This document shows positions 59,161 to 64,000 of a DNA stretch of 64,000 bases, in pieces. The position numbers and the translations under genes were made by a program. The stretch spans positions 30,880-94,879 of the forward strand of contig QRFJ01003313.1 of assembly GCA_006176705.1 (NCBI GenBank), read 5' to 3'. Below the pieces are notes generated by a model that was not told the DNA's origin, did not search any database, and worked only from the letters and a program-made list of their open reading frames with translations. Within the stretch, counting starts at the first letter, position 1, and each line of letters begins with the position of its first letter. The DNA is from Cocos nucifera. Lineage: Eukaryota; Streptophyta; Magnoliopsida; Arecales; Arecaceae.

Positions 59161-59779
59161 GTGAGCTCAGAAGTCGCACTCCCAAGTATTGAAAACATGA
59201 CAAGATAGGTCATGGAAAGATGGGAGCTAGCAAGAATAGAAATCAGCTCTCCTAGTAATGTTTAGAAACTAGGCCGGCTAACCCTGAGACTGAGCCGGCT
59301 AAGTTGGGAACTAGGCTGGCTTAGTCTAGGACTAGGTCGGCTAGGTCTTAGAGAAAAATTCAGACAGAAAGCAGTATTTTTGGACTATTGGCATGGTACA
59401 TAACTGGGTTGGCTCAGTCTGAAATTGGCTAAGCCGACCCAATTGCAAGTTAGATGGCTCAATCTGAAACTAGGCCGACTCAATTTTTGTGGGTTATTAT
59501 TTTGTGTATGTGGATTGTTTGGATTTGGAGAGTTTTTCTATGAGCTTGGACTTGATCATTAGTAAAGTATATATACTGAAAATAGGTTAAAGTTGTAAGA
59601 GTGCTGAAATATACTGAATAAAAGCTTTTTTCTTTCAAAAATCTTTTCTTCTCTTCTTTTCTATTTTTTGAATTATTTGATTGTGCTTCCACATTAATCT
59701 CTGAGAAGTACTTTCTTGTTGCTTGGCTAATCACCGATGGCCATGCCGATCCATGTGGGAAGAGCATGCATTCTCAACA
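59160..59779 (+). repeat. C3 3' LTR
   Basis: TGTGAGCTC to TCTCAACA, aligning with both parts of the 5' LTR. It carries the GACTGAGCCGGCTAAG-type array (59275-59480) and an AATAAAAGC poly(A) signal near 59615. Confidence 0.92.
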
Positions 59780-59784
59780 CTGTC

Positions 59785-60060
59785 TTATATAATTGGAGGT
59801 CTTCACTTTGCTCATGTTGGGACGAGGTTCTTCTCCTATTCCCAATATGATAGTAGGGGCATGATAGGACCATTGAAAGGGCCTCTTCCCTCCTCCTGTC
59901 TTACATAACTAGAGGTCTTCATCTTGCTCAAGTTAGGATAAGGTTCTTCTCCTATTCCTAATAGGACAATGGAGGCACAAAAGGGCCATTGAAAAGGCCT
60001 CTCCCCCCTCTTGGCTTAAATAATTGGAGGTCTTCATCTTTGTTTAAGAACGAAGTTTGG
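59785..60060 (-). repeat. G0 115-bp repeats (second part)
   Basis: Two to three units with AATTGGAGGTCTTCACTTTGC- and AGGGCCTCTTCCCTCCTCCT-type words, the reverse complement of G1 32340-33060. They continue the array interrupted by C3. The stretch 60061-60142 is the spacer to the pol stop codon. Confidence 0.85.
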
Positions 60061-60142
60061 TTATGTCATTCCCTGTCATTATTTAATTTTGCACCAAAAG
60101 ATAGAGATATTGAAAAGAGAGAATTTTATTGAGGTAAAATTA

Positions 60143-61566
60143 CTAGTAATATATTCGCAAGTTCTCTGAATTCCAAAATCGTGGGAGTGTTGTTCCTCTG
60201 AGCTCCTTCAAGTAATAAGTTTCTGATCGAATGACCTCCTTGACTTCATATGGGCCTTTCCAATTTGCTGTGAGCTTTTCTTGATTCTGAGGTTGTGAAA
60301 CAACTGCTCGTCAAAGTACCAAGTCTCCCACTTTGAATACTTTGTCTTTGACCTTGGAGTTATAGTAGCGAACTACTTTCTGCTTGTAGGCTGCCATCCA
60401 AACTTAAGCTTCTTCTCTCTTTTCTTTCAACAAGTCGAGGTTAGCCCAAAGATCCTATGAGTTTTGCTGCTTGTTGAATGCCACAATTCGTGCCAATGAA
60501 AGTTTAAGCTCTATTGGGATGACTGCCTCTATTCTGAAGGCCAAGGTGAATGGAGTCTCCCTAGTTGGTAGTCTTTGGATAATTTGATATGCCCAGAGTA
60601 TATGATAGAGTTCGTCTGTCCAAGTTTCTTTTGCTTTCAAAAGTCTTATTTTAATACCTTACAGCAGGGTTCTGTTGGTTACCTCGAATTCGTCGTTAGC
60701 TTGTGGATGGGCTACTGATGTAAAATTATAGAAGATATTCAAGTCTTCATAGAACTTGGTAAATTTTGCTCTAGCAAACTATCATCCATTATCTGTTATG
60801 AGAGTCCAAGGCAGGCCAAATCTATAAATAATCGATTTCTAGATAAAGTCCTATACTTTAGCTTTGGTAATCTTTTCCTAGGGTTCAGCTTTGACCCACT
60901 TTCTGAAGTAATCAATCGCCATCAGTGAAAATTTTCGTTGTCCGAATGCCATAGGAAAGGGCCCAAGTATGTCCATCCCTCATTGTGCAAATGGCCAAGG
61001 GACGCTCAAGGGTGTAAGCTCAGAAATTGGTTGTCTTTGAATACTTACATTTCTTTGACAATGGTCGCATTTTCTGACATACTCTATAGAGTCATGGTAC
61101 ATTGTCAGTTAATAATAGCCCTGTCAAAGTAGTTTATGAGATAAGGACCTAACCCCAAAATGACTTCTATAGATTCTTTCATGCACTTTCCAAAATACAG
61201 AGTCGGCTTCAAAAGATCAAAAATATTTTAAGAGTGGTAGTGAATAAGATCTTTTATATAATTTACCCTCATAAAGAACATACCGAGAGGCTTGATTTCT
61301 TAATTTTTGAGCTTCTTGTGGATCATGAGGTAGAACTCCATCTTGGAGGTAGGTGACTAGTGGGTCAATCCAGCTCAGCTCATGCTCAACCTGCATCACA
61401 GACTATGGTTCTTTCGAGCTCGGGCATTTTAGGACCTCAAAGAAGACTTTCTTAGGTAGTTTGGCTGGAGCCCATATGGTTATTTTGGAGAGGAGGTCGA
61501 CTCTGGTATTTTCTGCTGTTGGAATCTACTGAATGTTAAAATGATTGAAAATCGGAATCAAGTTCT
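60143..61566 (-). pseudogene. G0 pol: end of RNase H and integrase
   Basis: On the minus strand from the G3 junction: ENTRVDLLSKI and AKLPKKVFFEVLKCPSSKEP (end of archaeal-type RNase H), VEHELSWIDPLVTYLQDGVLPHDP linker (61399-61217), then integrase. The zinc region ends CDHCQRN (near 61045). The core has MAIDYFRKWVKAEP (60925), LITDNG (60805) and HPQANDEFEVTNRT (near 60700, catalytic Glu in EVTNRT). An open 61-codon piece (60640-60455) has WTDELYHILWAY. The C-terminus is GDLVL and NWKGPYEVKEV, and the stop is at 60143. Two TAG/TGA stops lie in the core. It is less damaged than the same region of G1. Confidence 0.85.
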
Positions 61567-63015
61567 ATTGGCATGAAATCTAGCCATCGTCAGAGTCGAA
61601 GCTGGAGTTAAAGAGGATGAGGTTGCTGCTGGAACCTACAAAATAAGTCTCATCCAAAGTATGGGGTGGCAGCTCCGGCAAGATCCACTGACGATCAAGT
61701 CAGCGCTTTCAGCCAACAGAAATGGAATATGTAGAGAGATTGTAGCAAAGTTTGAGGAAGAGAAGGAGAGCTTCTAGGAGAAAACGTATCTGAAAGATTT
61801 CTTATATAGACAGAGCCTATAACAAACTGATAGTGACAGCCGTAACCATCCGATAGTGGGTCGTTCAGGGCCACATGGAGTTTGTTATGAGGGATAGTGT
61901 CTGTTGTCACGATGTGCGAGCCCATTAGGGTCTGACGGTCAAAGCTTGGATGAGAGAGATTGATGGTTCTTTTGGCTATATCGAAGATGAGTGCCGAGAT
62001 CCTCTGGGGCCACTGGATGGAGTTCAGAGGGAGTTTAGCTATTTGGAGGAGTCCGTCTGAAGGAGAAATTTGAGAGGAGTTCGATTGTTGGAGGAGTCTG
62101 ACTGAAGGAAAAGTTTGATAGGAGTTCGACTATTGGAGAAATCCGACTGAAGGAGAAGCCTAGAAGGAGTTCGATCGTTGAAGGAGTCCAACTAAAGGAG
62201 AAGCCTAGAAGGAGGTCAACTGTTTGAAGAGTTTGGCTGAAGGAGAAGTTTGGGAGGAGTCCGACTATTGGAAGAGTCCGATTGAAGGAGAAGCCTAGAA
62301 GAAGTTTGATTGTTGGAGGAGTCCAACTGAAGGAGTCCGATTGAAGGAGAAGCCTAGAAGAAGTTTGATTGTTGGAGGAGTCCAACTGAAGGAGAAGGTC
62401 GGAAGAAGGTCAACTATTGGAGGAGGCTCTCTGAAGGAAAAGTTTGGGAGTAGTCCGATTGTTGGCGGAGTCTAGCTGAAGGAGAAGCCTAGAAGGAGTT
62501 CGACCATTAGAGGAGTCCAGCTGAAGGAGAAGCCTAAAAGAAGTTCGACCGTTGGAGGAGTTCGATTGAAGGAGAAGCCCGAAAGGAGTTCAACTATTGG
62601 AGGAGACTGTCTAAAGGAGAAGTTTGGAAGGAGTTCGACCATTGGAGGAGTCCGACTGAAGAAGAAGTCTGGAAGGAGTTCAACCGTTGGAGGTATCCGA
62701 CTGAAGGAGAAACCTGGAAGGAGTTCAACTGTTGGAGGGGGCTATCTAAAGGAAAAGTTCGGGAGGAGTCTGACTGTTGGAGGAGTTCGGCTGAAGAAGA
62801 AGCCTAGAAGAAGTTTGACCGTTGGAGGAGTCCGACTAAAGGAGAAGCCTGGAAAGAGTTCGACTATTGGAGGAGGCTATCTGAAGAAAAAGTTTGGGAG
62901 GAGTCTGACTGTTGGAGGAGGCTCGAGGTTTAACCATGGAGGCTACTGCTGGACGGAATCCTTTCGAGATCAAGCATCTAGTCGAACTTCGGTAGGAATG
63001 GGTTTATCCCCAACA
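61567..63015 (-). repeat. G3 3' LTR
   Basis: TATTGGCATGAAATC to CCCCAACA. The part 61600-61930 resembles the R/U5 half of the G0 and G1 LTRs (CAGCCAACAGAAATGGA, and a TATA-type box in reverse near 61805). The rest is mostly the 45-bp minisatellite. Confidence 0.75.
62035..62930. repeat. 45-bp minisatellite in G3 U3
   Basis: About twenty units on the pattern GGAGGAGTCCGACTGAAGG followed by AGAAGCCTAGAAGGAGTTCG. Because 45 is a multiple of three, long ORFs with a 15-residue period appear on both strands (62566-63069 plus, 62385-62035 minus). They are products of the repeat. Confidence 0.92.
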
Positions 63016-63050
63016 CTAGTCCCCCTACTTTCGAGTTTGAAGTTCAATGG
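63016..63050 (-). promoter_or_regulatory. G3 polypurine tract
   Basis: On the minus strand, CGAAAGTAGGGGGACTAG abuts the LTR start TGTTGGGG. Confidence 0.7.
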
Positions 63051-63324
63051 AAGGGAGTACCGAGTGTGACTGTCGAAGTCTCTTCCATTTCCTACGCTTG
63101 CTAGGGTGAGGCGTTTCTTGGTGCTTCTGTGCTGACATTGAAGCTTCATAAATTTGAGATGATCCGAAGAGTCACCTTTGGAGCTCCACGCCAAAACTCT
63201 ATCCAGGGTATGGCATCATTATGGGCCTGTCCACCGTCAGTCTCTACCATGATAGAGGGGGTACGCATCGGCCATAGGCCGGTCGAAGGGGATTTGCAAT
63301 CATAACCACCTAGAATCCTCAAGG

Positions 63325-63335
63325 CTATTTAACCC
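63325..63335 (+). promoter_or_regulatory. TATA-like box of the G3 antisense gene
   Basis: CTATTTAACCC, 185 bp before the leader-intron donor. It aligns with CTATTTAAAC of G1. The region 63050-63320 between LTR and this box shows no ORF of note. Confidence 0.45.
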
Positions 63336-63509
63336 ATTTTCTTCCTCCGAGTCATTATCTCTTTCAAAATCTTCTTCCTCTTCTTCTAGTTTTCTTCTCT
63401 CCATCATGCAAGAGCTTAGGCTTTCCCTTCTGCTTCCTTTGATCCCAGGTGTTCTCCCGTTTGTCTTCTATAGCCTTCGTCGTCTTCCTACCTCTTCCAA
63501 TCAATTTAG

Positions 63510-63632
63510 GTCAGCTTCGCTATCCTTTCCTGAGTTATTCCTACATTCTCTGCTTTTTGCTCCTTAGGTCTCTTTGTAGAAGTTATTTGTACTTTATTTT
63601 CTTAGCTTTTCGAGCATTTTTTATGATTTTGC
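63510..63632 (+). other. Predicted leader intron of the G3 antisense gene
   Basis: Donor ATTTAG|GTCAGC; the aligned acceptor is TTTTGC, where G0 has TTTTAG, so the splice site is mutated here. The length of 123 nt equals that of G0. Confidence 0.5.
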
Positions 63633-63642
63633 TTTGATCTGG

Positions 63643-64000
63643 ATGTCCATCGAGGAATCTTGATCGACCAGCTCGGGGAGTTTGGCTCCTCTAGCCTTAG
63701 TGAACCTATCTCCCAGGGAGGCCGAGCTTTCCAAGTTGCCCCCTCCTTCCTTTGCACCAGTAGTTATTGCCTGCTGACTTCGATCTGATGATCTTTTATT
63801 AGCTAGGATTCAGTTTGGTATTCTCTCCAAATATGAGTTCGAACTTTTTGGACCCAATAATAGGGCCTGCTTTCCACCTTTCGACCGAGCCTACCTGTAT
63901 TTAGAGGCTCTTCGGGCTAGACTTAGGATACCCTTACCCCCTTTCATGGCCAACCTGTTTAGATTTCTCAACATCTCTTTTGCTGCTATGCTGTCGAACT
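63643..64000 (+). pseudogene. G3 antisense gene, exon 2 (truncated by window end)
   Basis: The ATG at 63643 gives MSIEES and then TGA, the same stop position as in G0 and G1. After it the frame stays open except for one more TGA at about codon 45. It carries RIQFGILSKYEFELFGPNN, FPPFDRAYLYLEALRARLR and PFMANLFRFLNISFAAML, which align with G0 23190-23390 and G1 39800-39580. It is the cleanest stretch of this domain in the window. The rest lies beyond 64000. Confidence 0.65.

Larger units (their letters stand above)
49052..59779 (+). mobile_element. Element C3: Tork-like Ty1/copia retrotransposon (hosts X)
   Basis: Same family as C1 and C2. The 5' LTR is split by X (49052-49417 and 54596-54816); the 3' LTR is 59160-59779 (620 bp). 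Target duplication CTGTT (49047-49051) and CTGTC (59780-59784). Without X the element is 5.55 kb. It is the best-preserved coding copy of the three, with long open stretches in gag, integrase and RT, but it still has stops in both genes. Confidence 0.92.
21408..61566 (-). mobile_element. Element G0: Tat-type Ty3/gypsy retrotransposon, split into pieces
   Basis: The pieces in order are LTR (21408-22394), antisense gene exons (22.7-25.3 kb), the rest of the last exon (41977-42854), 115-bp repeats (48404-49051 and 59780-60060) and pol C-terminal part (60143-61566). G1, C2, C3 and G3 separate them. Each of the first three junctions carries a recognisable 5-bp duplication, and removing the inserts restores continuity with the matching parts of G1. 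The 5' part of pol, gag and the 5' LTR lie outside the window past G3. G0 is older than everything nested in it. Confidence 0.83.
61567..64000 (-). mobile_element. Element G3: Tat-type Ty3/gypsy, 3' end only (runs off the window)
   Basis: It starts at TATTGGCATG inside G0 pol, directly after the RNase H reading is cut. LTR 61567-63015, polypurine tract, then the start of an antisense gene on the plus strand, the same order as G0 and G5. Its pol, gag and 5' LTR are beyond 64000, so the target duplication cannot be read. Confidence 0.75.

Noticed and set aside
62035..63069. Long ORFs with a 15-residue period on both strands (62566-63069 plus, 62385-62035 minus)
   Set aside because: They overlap a 45-bp minisatellite. 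A unit divisible by three keeps frames open on both strands; there is no start context and no family match.

Overview
This window is plant nuclear repeat DNA. It is built almost entirely of LTR retrotransposons inserted into one another, and I see no host protein gene, rRNA, tRNA or CRISPR array. A plant origin follows from the families present: SIRE/Maximus-like and Tork-like Ty1/copia elements, and Ty3/gypsy elements of the Tat type with an archaeal-type second RNase H and an antisense ORF downstream of pol. A monocot such as a palm is possible, but that is a weak guess. Every element is decayed (stops and frameshifts), so all coding calls are pseudogenes.

Layout, named here for reference. 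G5 is the oldest layer: a minus-oriented gypsy seen as part of an LTR (17190-18167, perhaps also 1-544) and its antisense gene (18.6-21.2 kb, + strand). S (545-17184, minus, SIRE-like copia, site duplication TAGCC) lies in G5's LTR. S itself carries a MITE-like insert (6119-6774) and copia C1 (10485-16057, site duplication GTTGG). G0 (from 21408, minus gypsy) lies downstream of G5's antisense gene and runs off the window. G0 is split by gypsy G1 (25299-41976, plus, site duplication CTATA/CTACA), copia C2 (42855-48398, minus, TCGCG/TCGTG), copia C3 (49052-59779, plus, CTGTT/CTGTC) and gypsy G3 (from 61567, minus). G1 contains L, a 3.7 kb non-coding LTR element (34053-37778). C3 contains X, a 5.2 kb gag-only gypsy (49418-54595), inside its 5' LTR. 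Nesting is four deep along G5 > G0 > G1 > L.

The most interesting content is the gene on the opposite strand from pol in the gypsy elements G0, G1, G3 and G5. Comparing copies by eye gives a consistent structure: a TATA-like box just inside the 3' LTR, a leader intron of 120-123 nt, a start codon, a domain resembling the 'putative gypsy type transposon' family, further short GT-AG introns, a coiled-coil C-terminal exon and a poly(A) signal. It converges with pol, and a block of 115-bp tandem repeats lies between the two. In G0 and G1 the exons join in frame across the predicted introns. Antisense extra ORFs are known in Tat-type elements; the shared exon-intron structure is what I think deserves a second look.

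Other points: palindromic motif arrays in LTRs of separate iMet-primed families, minisatellites in the U3 part of gypsy LTRs whose unit length differs between copies, a stop-codon spectrum rich in TAG, and an indel-rich stretch at about 50.5-53.7 kb that may be assembly noise.
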